DNA of 64,000 bases from Allokutzneria sp. A3M-2-11 16 (GTDB taxonomy: Bacteria > Actinomycetota > Actinomycetes > Mycobacteriales > Pseudonocardiaceae): NCBI RefSeq assembly GCF_024213555.1, contig NZ_JANAVO010000001.1, positions 3,534,001 through 3,598,000 on the forward strand, given 5' to 3'. This document shows, one piece after another, positions 9,043 through 16,756 of this stretch. A program made the translations under genes and the position numbers. The notes under the pieces are model-generated. The model was not told where the DNA came from. It searched no databases and saw nothing but the letters and a program-made list of their open reading frames with translations. Numbering within the stretch: the stretch's first letter is position 1; every line of letters begins with the position of its first letter.

Positions 9043-9590
9043 GCGGATGGTGGCGGCGGACCGTCGAGCGGCTGACCGGGGGAGCGAAGCTGCCCCAGGG
9101 CTTCACCGAGACCCTGGCCGCCGAGGAGAACGTCGTCGCGGTCGCCGACGTGCGCGGTGGCGGTCACCTGGTGGCGTCCTCGCACGGTTTGTGGCTGCCC
9201 GACGGCGACGGCGCGCACCGGCGGGTCGGCTGGCACCTGATCAGCAAGGCGGGCTGGGCCAACGGCTCGCTCACCGTCACCGAGGCCGATGAGACCGGGA
9301 CCGCGGGCGCTGCCGTACTGCTGACCGACCGCGCGCCGCGGCGCTACGTGCTCAGCGAGGCGGGCAAGCTGCCCGAGGCCGTGCACAAGCGGGTCACCGG
9401 CTCGATCAGGTCCACCCATCGCAGGGACCTCCCCGGTGGCGGTGCGTGGTTCGTCCAGCGCAAGATCCCCGGCAGCGACGGCTTCGTCCTCCAGGTGCGC
9501 GCCGACCCCGGCACCGACATGGCCCTCGTGGAGCCGATCGCCGTCGAGGTCGCCGAGCGCCTGCGGCAGGCGAGGGCCGAGGAGCACTGA
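9039..9590 (+). CDS. Conserved actinobacterial protein downstream of dnaG, unknown function
   Basis: A 183-residue soluble protein translationally coupled to dnaG through a GTGA overlap at 9039-9042. It has no signal peptide or membrane helix. A beta-rich core contains short strands such as NVVAVADVRGGGHLVASS and GLWLPDGDG, and the C-terminal helix ends EVAERLRQARAEEH. A lone, well-spaced Trp and His pattern offers no catalytic motif I recognise. Position after dnaG is shared in related genomes as I remember them, which suggests a conserved but uncharacterised role. Confidence 0.75.
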   Translation: MSGWWRRTVERLTGGAKLPQGFTETLAAEENVVAVADVRGGGHLVASSHGLWLPDGDGAHRRVGWHLISKAGWANGSLTVTEADETGTAGAAVLLTDRAPRRYVLSEAGKLPEAVHKRVTGSIRSTHRRDLPGGGAWFVQRKIPGSDGFVLQVRADPGTDMALVEPIAVEVAERLRQARAEEH

Positions 9591-9615
9591 CCCCTTCCCC
9601 CGCGCACCCTCTCCC

Positions 9616-9633
9616 TATAAAGTACGTACGTAC
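9616..9633 (+). promoter_or_regulatory. Putative promoter with a GTACGTACGTAC operator
   Basis: TATAAA at 9616-9621 is a good -10 box, and the next 12 bases, GTACGTACGTAC (9622-9633), form a perfect palindrome covering the expected start point. It lies 20 bp before the methyltransferase start. Such a position suits a repressor; no regulator gene is adjacent. Confidence 0.5.
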
Positions 9634-9652
9634 GGTTTTTATGGAGGTGTGC

Positions 9653-10417
9653 ATGTGGGATCCCGCCCAGTACCTGGCGTTCGCCGACCACCGCGCTCGC
9701 CCGTTCCACGAGCTGGTGGCCAGGATCGGCGCTTTTGAGCCGAGAGCGGTCGTCGACCTGGGCTGTGGTCCCGGCACCCTGACAACGGTCCTCGCCGACC
9801 GCTGGCCGCGCGCCCGGTTGGAGGCGCTGGACTCCTCGGCCGAGATGGTCGAGGAGGCCCGCCGCCGCGGCATCCCCGCCGAGGTGATGGACGTGGCCAG
9901 TTGGCACCCCAAGCGGGACACCGACGTGGTGGTCTGCAACGCCGTGCTCCAGTGGGTGCCCGGCCACGCCGACCTGGTGCGCGGCTGGCTGGACGAGCTG
10001 CCGCCGTCCGCGTGGTTCGCCTGGCAGGTGCCCGGCAACTTCGACGCGCCGTCCCACGTCATCCTGCGCGAGCTGGCCGCCGCGCCGCGCTGGAACGACT
10101 CCCTCGGCTCCGCGCTGCGCGACGAACAGCCCGTCCACACCGCCCACGAGTACGCGTGCCTGCTCGCCGACGCCGGTTGGCACGCCGACGTGTGGGAGAC
10201 CACCTACCAGCAGCGGCTCTCCGGCGACGACCCCGTGCTCGACTGGGTCGTCGGCACCGCGCTCCGCCCCGTCCGCGCCGCCCTGTCCGATGGCGACTGG
10301 GCCGCGTTCCTCGCCGAGCTGGCGCCGCGGCTGCGCGAGGCCTACCCGCAGAGCGCGGACGGCAGCACCTGGTTCCCGTTCCGGCGGGTCTTCGCCGTCG
10401 GCCAGAAGCCCGGTTAG
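9653..10417 (+). CDS. Trans-aconitate 2-methyltransferase-like SAM methyltransferase
   Basis: A 254-residue class I methyltransferase. The SAM-binding motif is VVDLGCGPGTLT near residue 34, with the acidic LEALDSSAEMV and the VVVCNAVLQWVP segment that is typical of the Tam family; the C-terminal half also follows that family (PGNFDAPSHVILREL, TWETTYQQRL-like region). Tam methylates trans-aconitate, an inhibitor of aconitase. The ATG at 9653 is preferred over the ATG at 9641 because GGAGG sits 5 bases before it. The stop overlaps the convergent small gene. Confidence 0.85.
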   Translation: MWDPAQYLAFADHRARPFHELVARIGAFEPRAVVDLGCGPGTLTTVLADRWPRARLEALDSSAEMVEEARRRGIPAEVMDVASWHPKRDTDVVVCNAVLQWVPGHADLVRGWLDELPPSAWFAWQVPGNFDAPSHVILRELAAAPRWNDSLGSALRDEQPVHTAHEYACLLADAGWHADVWETTYQQRLSGDDPVLDWVVGTALRPVRAALSDGDWAAFLAELAPRLREAYPQSADGSTWFPFRRVFAVGQKPG

Positions 10418-10641
10418 CGCGCCAGCACCGGATCCCGCTTCTCGAAGGGCGCCGTGTGGTTGTTCTTGCGGTGCCCCGTCTTCTCGGAGATCTTCGCCCG
10501 CAGGAACCCCGCGGCGCCCTGGACGGCGGGATGGTCCAGCACCTGGTGGTAGGCCCGGTTGATCTGCTCGTACCGCTCCCGCCCTGCCCGCGCTCCCAGC
10601 ACATAGCCCACCGCCGCACCGAGCACCAACGCCTTCATCAT
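10414..10641 (-). CDS. Small YtxH-like membrane-associated protein
   Basis: A 75-residue protein with one N-terminal glycine-rich hydrophobic helix (LVLGAAVGYVLGARAGRERY) followed by an amphipathic helix and a basic tail. The helix-then-AGRERYEQI pattern is characteristic of small actinobacterial YtxH-like proteins. GGAGG lies 5 bases before the ATG at 10641, which favours that start over the GTG at 10653. A similar small protein lies between dnaG and tRNA-Asn in mycobacteria, as I recall. Function unknown. Confidence 0.7.
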   Translation of the reverse strand: MMKALVLGAAVGYVLGARAGRERYEQINRAYHQVLDHPAVQGAAGFLRAKISEKTGHRKNNHTAPFEKRDPVLAR

Positions 10642-10770
10642 CACTACCTCCACCCATGACCTGCGAAAATGTGTCCAGGGAGCGGGTACCCGGGGGTGGT
10701 GAAAACCAGTCGTCCGGATGCGCTAGAGTTACTACCTGTCAGGCCGAGGCCGGACGACAACAGAAAACGA

Positions 10771-10843
10771 TCCTCCGTAGCTCAATTGGCAGAGCATGCG
10801 ACTGTTAATCGCAGGGTTACTGGTTCGAGTCCAGTCGGAGGAG
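10771..10843 (+). tRNA. tRNA-Asn (GTT)
   Basis: The 73-base sequence folds as a cloverleaf. The acceptor TCCTCCG pairs with CGGAGGA, the D arm is GCTC/GAGC, and the anticodon stem TGCGA/TCGCA holds loop CTGTTAA with anticodon GTT (10804-10806). The T arm is ACTGG/CCAGT around TTCGAGT. The discriminator base is G, and CCA is not encoded. A hairpin terminator follows. The 3' end is repeated 3.5 kb downstream. Confidence 0.96.
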
Positions 10844-10849
10844 CTCCCA

Positions 10850-10870
10850 CCCCAGGTCAGCGGCCTGGGG
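10850..10870 (+). terminator. Hairpin terminator of tRNA-Asn
   Basis: CCCCAGG (10850-10856) and CCTGGGG (10864-10870) form a perfect 7-bp stem with a 7-base loop, followed by TGTTGTCGTTT. The hairpin core recurs at 14308-14325 in the putative right attachment site. Confidence 0.75.
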
Positions 10871-10880
10871 TGTTGTCGTT

Positions 10881-11132
10881 TCAGGGGTGTCCCATCTTCT
10901 CGCGAGCGATCGCCGCCAACGCGATGGCTTCGTGCTTGTGGCCGTGGTCCGTCTCCGCCACGTGTTCGAAAACCTCGGCCTGCAACCGGTACCAGTCACG
11001 CAACGCCTCCGGTGACCGCTTCTCGTTGGGGTAGCGGGAAAGCAGCCACGCCCGCACGTCATCCAGACGAACCGGCATCCTCGACTGCCCAACGGTGCCC
11101 ATGCGGCACAGCAGACACCGACGCGCGGGCAA
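10881..11132 (-). CDS. Small hypothetical protein, start uncertain
   Basis: The frame encodes up to 83 residues. A TTG at 11132 follows the flavoprotein stop directly; ATG at 11102 or 11078 would give 73 or 65 residues. The conserved-looking core VRLDDVRAWLLSRYP, then SPEALRDWYRLQAEVFEH, is helical and mixed-charge, and the C terminus is HEAIALAAIAREKMGHP. No domain is recognised. Its stop lies inside the repeated tRNA-terminator segment, so the gene end may have been created by integration. It is the last gene of a regulator-flavoprotein-small protein string. Confidence 0.5.
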   Translation of the reverse strand: MPARRCLLCRMGTVGQSRMPVRLDDVRAWLLSRYPNEKRSPEALRDWYRLQAEVFEHVAETDHGHKHEAIALAAIAREKMGHP

Positions 11133-11705
11133 CTACCCGGACAAACTGTCCGGCCTCCTGTGTGCTTGATTCACCGCATCGAGCACCGCCGTCCAGGGGA
11201 GTTCCTTTCCCGGTGAACTGCGTGGTTCGTGCAGCGGCCAGACGTCATCGCCGTAGACAAGATGCACTCCGGCTCCGCGAAGCGCCGCCAAGTGGTCGTT
11301 CCACGCCGGATGCCGTGCATGTGCGGCGTTGACCCTCGGAAAGATCACGACCGGAAGGCCGTGCGTGCCAATGGCTTCGTTGACCTGAGTGAGGGCTTGG
11401 TTGTCCGCCAGGCCCAGCGCGAGCTTGGCAACCGTGTTCGCTGAGGCGGGCGCGACGACGTAACAGTCGACCGGCGGATGCGGGCTACGTTGCCCTGGAG
11501 ACCGTGGCTCAACCCGTACCGGAAGCCCCGTCGCTCGTTCGATTGCCGTGAGCGCACCGGTTTCCGCGAGCCAGCGTCCCGCAGTCGGGGTCAACGTGAC
11601 GCCCACCGTCCAACCCGCTTCTTGCGCCGGTCGGATCAAGCCGGGAAGCAGATCCTCAACCCCACCAGCGCCAGAGCCGACCACACCGAGCACCCGCCCT
11701 GCCAT
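11133..11705 (-). CDS. Flavoprotein (phosphopantothenoylcysteine decarboxylase-like fold)
   Basis: A 190-residue protein beginning with the nucleotide-binding strand-loop RVLGVVGSGAGGV and containing the family-typical VAPASANTVAKLALGLADN segment, where the PASAN motif belongs to the homo-oligomeric flavin-containing Cys decarboxylase (HFCD) fold. Such proteins bind FMN; this one lacks partner domains that would point to coenzyme A synthesis. The ATG at 11705 overlaps the TGA of the upstream XRE gene by one base, so it was probably translated together with it. Flavoprotein/XRE pairs are common in actinomycetes; their joint role is not clear. Confidence 0.75.
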   Translation of the reverse strand: MAGRVLGVVGSGAGGVEDLLPGLIRPAQEAGWTVGVTLTPTAGRWLAETGALTAIERATGLPVRVEPRSPGQRSPHPPVDCYVVAPASANTVAKLALGLADNQALTQVNEAIGTHGLPVVIFPRVNAAHARHPAWNDHLAALRGAGVHLVYGDDVWPLHEPRSSPGKELPWTAVLDAVNQAHRRPDSLSG

Positions 11706-12941
11706 CACCGCACCGCCCGGCAACGCTCGGCGAACGCCAGCAGGGCCGACGACTTCTTGCCCGCTGAAGCGGGAGCACGGCGGTAGACCGACCGCACAAC
11801 CTCACGGACTACCGCGCTGTGCCGAACGATGCCAGGCGCTTTTTGTTCTGCCGTAAGGAGAATCTGCACAGCGTCATCGTCCTTCGCCACGAGGCTGAGC
11901 GCCCGAGCGACGTCGATCATGTGCCCTACCTGTCGTTCGAGCGGAAGGTGTTCGGTGTCGGAGCGCAGCCCAGCATCGGCAACCTGCACGAAATCGCCGA
12001 GATCGAGAGCGACTGACACACGGTGCAACGCGACATTGGCCGGGCCAAAGCTGGTCATCCAGTAGTTGGCATCCCTTCCCAGCTCCTCCGCAGCGTGCTC
12101 CGCCCGGTTCAACAGCTCGTTCGCCATTGCCCTGTCCTGATATCGGGCGGCAGCAACGGCGGTACGCAGGAAGAGCATTCCGTACAGGCTCAGCGCGGCC
12201 GGATCTCCAGCCTTCATGCGTGGAGCCAGCCAGCGCGCTGCCGCGTTGCCCAGTTCCAGTGCGTCTTCGAAACGCCCAACTGCAAACAGCGCATGGGTTC
12301 CCGAGCGCGCCGCGGAGGCCAACACGAGCGGATCATCCGCGTCTTCCGCCGCTTGGGTCGCGCGTTCAGCCGCAATCCAGGCGAGGTCCGCTTCACCGAT
12401 CTTGCTCATCGCCGTCGCGGCCAAGTGATGGATTCGAGCCGACACCGCAGCACACGACCGCTTGTACGGCGGGTCGTCGGCCGAGGCCACTTCGAGGCGC
12501 TGAGCCGTCTTGATCAGGTTCGGCAGGGCCGACACCACTCGGCCGAGGTTTCCCCGCTGCCAGTCTGACCACACTGCCTCGGTCAGCGCTGCAATCGGAG
12601 CGGGATCGATGTACTCAAGGGAATTCGCGGACGAGAACAACGTCCTCGCCAACCGACGAGGCGCCATCAGCGCGTCACGAATCGCCGGTACATCGTCGTG
12701 GTCGTCTTCATCCTCCATCAACACCGGCTCGCCGAGCAGGTCGCCGAGGGTGACCCGAAGCGCCTTGGCAACGTCGGCAAGCACGTCCAGCCGACGGTCT
12801 CCCGCTCGCCTCGCTCGATTTGCTCAGCCAGTCCTCGGAGCGGTTCACCAGGTCCGCGAGCACCGTCTGCGACAGCCCTCGCCGACGCCGGTAGAAGGCA
12901 ATGCGCTCTCCGACACTGAGCTGATCGCCACCACCCCTCAC
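11705..12941 (-). pseudogene. XRE-family helix-turn-helix regulator with TPR-like domain, frameshifted
   Basis: The HTH part starts at 12941 (LSVGERIAFYRRRRGLSQ, then TVLADLVNRSEDWLSK), but the frame is lost there. The rest of the protein continues in a different frame from about 12784 (VLADVAKALRVTLGDLLGEP and some 340 helical, TPR-like residues). Two single-base losses, near 12820 and near 12795, would restore a normal IERGER...RLDVLADVAKAL junction. As written the DNA-binding and helical parts cannot be made as one protein. A GTG at 12784 could still start a version lacking the HTH. Sequencing error is possible. Confidence 0.7.
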
Positions 12942-13635
12942 CAGCTCAGGCTAGCAACGCCGGTCACGCACACCGCGGACATGCGCTAACCAGGAGCGCG
13001 GTCCGCATCTTGCCGACCCCGGCTAGCGGGCTGCGGGCTGGCGGCCGGTCCCGCGCCGGGTCGGCGAAGACAGCACACATTCACAAGGAGTGATTCAGTC
13101 CGCTGGCCGCAGAGGGAACCCTGGCGCGCTACGACGCGGAGGACCGAGCAGACCAGACCGATATGCGGCCGTCGGAGAAACCGCGGAATGAGTGCGGTCC
13201 CTATGTGGACCTGAACGTGATGATGACGTGGCCGGTGGTCCGCGACTGCGTGGGCTTCGGTCCTCGGCCCTGGCGGGCTTGCGCTCCGGGTCCCCTTGCC
13301 ACGACGAAGTGGTCTCCGGAAGCCCACGATGGTCCTTCTCTAGACATTTTGACTGACTTCCGACTACTCCATTCAGGTGGTCCTGCTGTGGCAGTTCTCG
13401 ATACTCCCAGTGATCAGAGGGTTGACCTCTGTGCATGACAGCGATGTCAAAGGGCCGCCAAGGACTGTCGAGGACGCCATATATAGAAGAGCGAGGAAGG
13501 CCCGACCCCTACATGTTGTGGTCTGAACCAGTTGTGGCAGGTTGCGCCAAAGGGGTGTCATAGTTCACGATTTTGAAAGCGCTGCGACGGACTTCGGTGC
13601 AGACGCCATTTCAGCCCTCGATTCAGGAGCGTGCA
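12942..13635. other. Gene-poor stretch inside the putative island
   Basis: About 690 bases with visibly lower GC than the surroundings. Open frames on both strands are short, overlap one another and have no recognisable protein features or ribosome sites. A few AT-rich patches (for example the TATATA near 13482) could be promoter elements. I see no supported gene. Confidence 0.5.
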
Positions 13636-13800
13636 ATGAGATTCCAGATCAAACCGAGCGCCAACGGGCAGTGGTACTTCGTCATCCGCTCTGGGGTCAA
13701 CATCCTGGCCACGAGCGAGACCTACACCGCTAAGTCGAGTGCGCGCCGTACGGCGCAGAAGATCATCGACGAGGCGCGCTGGGGCTCCATCGACGAGTAG
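13636..13800 (+). CDS. Small DUF1508 (YegP-like) protein
   Basis: A 54-residue protein matching a single DUF1508 repeat: RFQIKPSANGQWYFVIRS, then GVNILATSETYTAKSSAR and a closing helix. The ATG at 13636 has AGGAG at 13625-13629 with a 6-base spacer, so it is preferred to upstream in-frame starts. YegP-type proteins usually carry two such repeats; this is a one-repeat version. Function is unknown. It lies inside the tRNA-flanked segment and may be cargo. Confidence 0.75.
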   Translation: MRFQIKPSANGQWYFVIRSGVNILATSETYTAKSSARRTAQKIIDEARWGSIDE

Positions 13801-13942
13801 GGAGGAATTCGAAGAACGGAACCCCGCCTTCCGAGGTGGTCGCAACACCTCGGACTGCGGGGCTTCCAGCTCAGAGCCTACCCGGATGACGCATCCATCA
13901 TGCGAAGAACATCTGGGGTCATCATGCAGGAAGGAGAGGTCG

Positions 13943-14053
13943 ATGCCAGTACCTAAGGTGCCCAAGAAGGGTGGCGGTTCTCAAGATCGGGACCGCAACA
14001 ACGACGGCTCGTGGCGCAAGAAGCGGGGTGACGCCGGAAAGCCGCGCAAGTAG
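13943..14053 (+). CDS. Small basic hypothetical protein
   Basis: A 36-residue, Lys/Arg/Gly-rich protein beginning MPVPKVPKKGGG and ending KKRGDAGKPRK. It has a strong AAGGAGAGGT ribosome site at 13931-13940, just before the ATG at 13943. It is too short and too polar for a membrane segment or enzyme, but its charge would suit nucleic-acid binding. I do not recognise a family. The ribosome site is the main reason for calling it. Confidence 0.5.
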   Translation: MPVPKVPKKGGGSQDRDRNNDGSWRKKRGDAGKPRK

Positions 14054-14388
14054 GCGCTGAGCGGGTGTTGGCTGGCAATGTTCGGCATCCTGTCAGTCAA
14101 CATCCGCTTGGGTGAGTTCAAGTGGGTAGGCGCGGCGGCCCCGCTTAATCCCACTGATCGGCGCCAGTAGCCCGCAAGCGCTGGCATGCAACGACTGTTT
14201 GCATGTGTGATTTCTGCTGAGTGTGACCAGTGCAGACGAGTAATGACTGACATCGACCAGAGTCAATCTTGAATCGCAGGGTCACCGGTTCGAGTTCGGT
14301 CGAGAATCCCAGGTCAGCGGCCTGGCATGTTGTCGTTTCAAGGTAAGTCGGTCGCCTCGCCCCGATGAATGCGTGAAGATCCACCGTT
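14054..14388. other. Intergenic stretch containing the right tRNA-like repeat
   Basis: No supported gene. Bases 14272-14340 hold the diverged copy of the tRNA-Asn 3' end and terminator. The T-arm positions there are changed in a paired way (ACCGG/TCGGT instead of ACTGG/CCAGT), while the acceptor 3' strand is lost. Confidence 0.6.
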
Positions 14389-14925
14389 GTGAAGACTCCC
14401 GCACGTGATCTTCTGTTGGAGCGGTTCCGGTGGATCGACGGCCACGCGGACATGTGGCCGGTGTTCCGGGACGGCGACGCGTTCAAGGCGGTCGTCCAGG
14501 CGCTGGTCGAACCGTTCCGCGGCGTGGGTGTGACCGCGGTGTGCGGGATCGAGTCGCGAGGGTTCCTGCTCGGCGGGGCTGCGGCGATGGAGCTGGGCGT
14601 GGGTTTTGTCGCTGTGCGCAAGGCGGCAGGGCTCTTCCCGGGCGAGAAGCTGGTCAGGGAAACGGAGCCGGACTATCGGGGGCTCAGGCACGCTTTGCGG
14701 CTTCAACGGGCATCGCTGAGCCCGACCGACCGCGTACTGCTCGTTGACGACTGGATCGAGACCGGAAGCCAGGCTCTGGCGGTCCGCGAGCTGGTCGAGA
14801 ATGCCGGGGCGAAGCTGGCCGGATGCGCCGTCGTCGTCGACCAGATGGCCTCTGAATCCAAGACAATGCTGGGCGTGTTCCACGCGCTCGTGACCGCCGA
14901 CGAACTCCCCGATATCCACGGATAG
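14389..14925 (+). CDS. Adenine phosphoribosyltransferase-like protein
   Basis: A 178-residue type I phosphoribosyltransferase. The PRPP-binding motif is DRVLLVDDWIETGSQA near residue 115, and the upstream GIESRGFLLGGAAAMELG matches the Apt family's substrate loop. True Apt would convert adenine plus PRPP to AMP. The family normally has VLIVDDVLATGGT there; the WIETGSQ variant suggests a divergent member, so substrate is uncertain. The GTG at 14389 gives normal length. It precedes a hypothetical gene by 17 bp in a probable two-gene unit. Confidence 0.75.
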   Translation: MKTPARDLLLERFRWIDGHADMWPVFRDGDAFKAVVQALVEPFRGVGVTAVCGIESRGFLLGGAAAMELGVGFVAVRKAAGLFPGEKLVRETEPDYRGLRHALRLQRASLSPTDRVLLVDDWIETGSQALAVRELVENAGAKLAGCAVVVDQMASESKTMLGVFHALVTADELPDIHG

Positions 14926-14942
14926 CGAAGGACAGGAGAGCC

Positions 14943-15482
14943 GTGGCGGTCATCTTCGAACTCGTGATCAACTTCGGCGAGGAGCGGGCCGCGGCCGAAC
15001 GGGCCGTGGATGTGGTTGCGGAGACGGCGGCCATCCCTGCTGGCGATTCGCTGATCAGATTGCACCGCCCTGCGTTGCGCGACGCGGTCTCGCGCGCGGG
15101 CGATCCGTACATCGAGTTCTCGGCCATTCCCGCGGGTATCGGGTGGGGGCTGCCACTCGATCGCGACGGCGAGCGGGTTGTGCTGGACAGGGCGCAACTC
15201 TCCGCGCTCGGGCACGCCTTGTACGACGTGCTTTCCCACCTGGACGGCTACCAGGCTGCCATCGTCGGGTGGGACCCGGAAGGCTTCGTAGACCTGGCCG
15301 AGCTGCGGGAAGACTGGTCGGACGAGCTGGCCCACGCGCAGTTGCCTGGTCTGGTGCTGTCGCCCTGGGCACGCCGGAAGTTGCCTACAGCGACGGGCCT
15401 TCAGCCGTTTGCGGACGGCTTCGACTGGATTCCCTATCGAGGCGAGGGGGCAGGAAACGGGGAAGCCGTTCGGTCGCCTTAA
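14943..15482 (+). CDS. Hypothetical protein
   Basis: A 179-residue acidic soluble protein with no signal peptide or membrane helix. It starts VIFELVINFGEERAAAERAV and has a central YIEFSAIPAGIGWGLPLDRDG. The ACAGGAGAG before the GTG at 14943 is a good ribosome site. It follows the phosphoribosyltransferase-like gene by 17 bp, so the two are probably co-transcribed. I do not recognise the family and assign no function. Confidence 0.65.
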   Translation: MAVIFELVINFGEERAAAERAVDVVAETAAIPAGDSLIRLHRPALRDAVSRAGDPYIEFSAIPAGIGWGLPLDRDGERVVLDRAQLSALGHALYDVLSHLDGYQAAIVGWDPEGFVDLAELREDWSDELAHAQLPGLVLSPWARRKLPTATGLQPFADGFDWIPYRGEGAGNGEAVRSP

Positions 15483-15569
15483 AGTGTCGTCGTGGGCCGA
15501 AGTTGTGGTGTTGCGGAGAAGGAGCCGCTATCTGTTGTCTCCCAAGGTAACCCGACGTGGGGAGCGGCG

Positions 15570-16487
15570 ATGGCGAACCCCTACCAGATGCGCGAGGGCT
15601 TCTACGTCCTCACGGACACCCAAGCACACCGTTGGTGCAAAACGGAGTTCCACGCGGGCCGCACGACGAGTGAGCGGTGGGTGGTCTGGGACAAGATCGC
15701 GGCCGTTCCGCAGGCGAGGTGGGTCGGGCCGGCGCCGATCGAGCCGCAGATCGACGAAATCCTTGACGCAGCAGGGGAAACGAACACGTTGCCGGTCTTC
15801 GTCGCCTACGCGATTCCGTTCCGGGACGCGGGAGGGGGTTCCTCCGGAGGCTTCCGGGACGTGCGGTCGTACCAGGCGTGGGCGAAGTCCTTCGCGCGGC
15901 TGGTCGGAGTGGCACCGGCGGTGGTGATCCTCGAACCCGACACATTGATCCACATGCCCGGCCTGAACGCGGAGCAACGCAAGAATCGCTTGGCGTGCCT
16001 GGCATACGCGGTGCAGGCCTTCAAGCAGTACGCGCCCAACACCTACGTGTACCTCGACGGCGGAGACGGTCGCTACAACTCCCCGGAGTCGCTCGCGCCG
16101 TGGTTGTTGCAGGCCGGAGTCGCGGACGCGCGGGGCTTCGCGGTCAACGTCTCGAACTACAACACGAACGGCATGTGTCAGGACTTCGCGACGGAGCTGC
16201 GCGACCTTCTCGGCCTGCCCGACGTCGGCTACGTCATCGACACCTCCCGCAACGGCAACGGCCCGCCGCCGGACTCCTACATCCGCGCCAACCCGAGCAC
16301 GTGGTGGGGCAACCCGCCTGGTCGGAGGCTGGGAGACAGGCCCCAGTACGTAGGCGCGAACGGCTTCGACGCGAAACTGTGGGTGAAGCTCCCCGGGGAG
16401 TCCGACGGCCCTTACGGCGTGGCACCGCACAGCGCCTCGTCCGAGTTCCTGCCCCGCGTGGCGCACGGCTTGTACTACGGCCGGTAG
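15570..16487 (+). CDS. Glycoside hydrolase family 6 protein without signal peptide
   Basis: A 305-residue GH6 domain, the family of inverting beta-1,4-glucanases. Both catalytic-site signatures are present: AIPFRDAGGGSSGG (the RD-type catalytic acid region) and VVILEPDTLIHM. VYLDGGDGRYN and FAVNVSNYNT also match the family. GGGGAG at 15559-15564 supports the ATG at 15570. No signal peptide exists here or in the in-frame extension to 15492, and no cellulose-binding module is attached, which is unusual because GH6 enzymes are normally secreted. It may act inside the cell or use another export route. Confidence 0.85.
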   Translation: MANPYQMREGFYVLTDTQAHRWCKTEFHAGRTTSERWVVWDKIAAVPQARWVGPAPIEPQIDEILDAAGETNTLPVFVAYAIPFRDAGGGSSGGFRDVRSYQAWAKSFARLVGVAPAVVILEPDTLIHMPGLNAEQRKNRLACLAYAVQAFKQYAPNTYVYLDGGDGRYNSPESLAPWLLQAGVADARGFAVNVSNYNTNGMCQDFATELRDLLGLPDVGYVIDTSRNGNGPPPDSYIRANPSTWWGNPPGRRLGDRPQYVGANGFDAKLWVKLPGESDGPYGVAPHSASSEFLPRVAHGLYYGR

Positions 16488-16626
16488 TCGCGCGGTACAG
16501 GAAAATGCCCAGAAACCGGTACCGCCCCCGGAGGGGCTCCGCAGGTGTGGGTGGACTAACATCGCAGCCCTCACGCGAGGCTACAACGCGTGATGTGTTC
16601 GGCCGTTCGTGGAGACGGGCCATCAG

Positions 16627-16704
16627 GGGGCGGTAGCTCAGCCGGTCAGAGCAGCAGACTCATAATCTGTCAGGTCGTGGGTTCGAGCCCCACCCGCCCC
16701 ACCA
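16627..16704 (+). tRNA. tRNA with CAT anticodon (elongator Met or Ile2)
   Basis: A 75-base cloverleaf plus encoded CCA. The acceptor GGGGCGG pairs with CCGCCCC, the D arm is GCTC/GAGC, the anticodon stem GCAGA/TCTGT holds loop CTCATAA with anticodon CAT, and the T arm is GTGGG/CCCAC. A CAT anticodon can belong to initiator Met, elongator Met or lysidine-modified Ile2; the first-base pairing rules out a typical initiator, but I cannot separate the other two by eye. Confidence 0.9.
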
Positions 16705-16756
16705 ACCTCGCCGCGTGATCTGCAGCCGAGGGCACAAGAGTCCATTGTGGACCGAA

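Larger units (their letters stand above)
10807..14340. mobile_element. Putative integrated island flanked by tRNA-Asn direct repeats
   Basis: The left repeat (10807-10883) covers the 3' part of tRNA-Asn plus its terminator. The right repeat (14272-14340) contains AATCGCAGGG, GGTTCGAGT, an 18-bp exact block starting CCCAGGTCAGCGG, and an exact 13-bp TGTTGTCGTTTCA block. The 3.5 kb between has smaller, less conserved genes, a frameshifted regulator and lower GC. No integrase gene is visible, so this would be a decayed or truncated element. An independent partial tRNA duplication is the alternative. Confidence 0.55.

Noticed and set aside
10771-10843. Integrase or excisionase gene at the tRNA-Asn site
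   Set aside because: None of the frames up to 14388 shows recombinase motifs, so mobility rests on the repeats only.
13163-13438. Frame of 91 residues in the island's gene-poor stretch
   Set aside because: No ribosome site, no domain, and overlapping frames of equal length on both strands.
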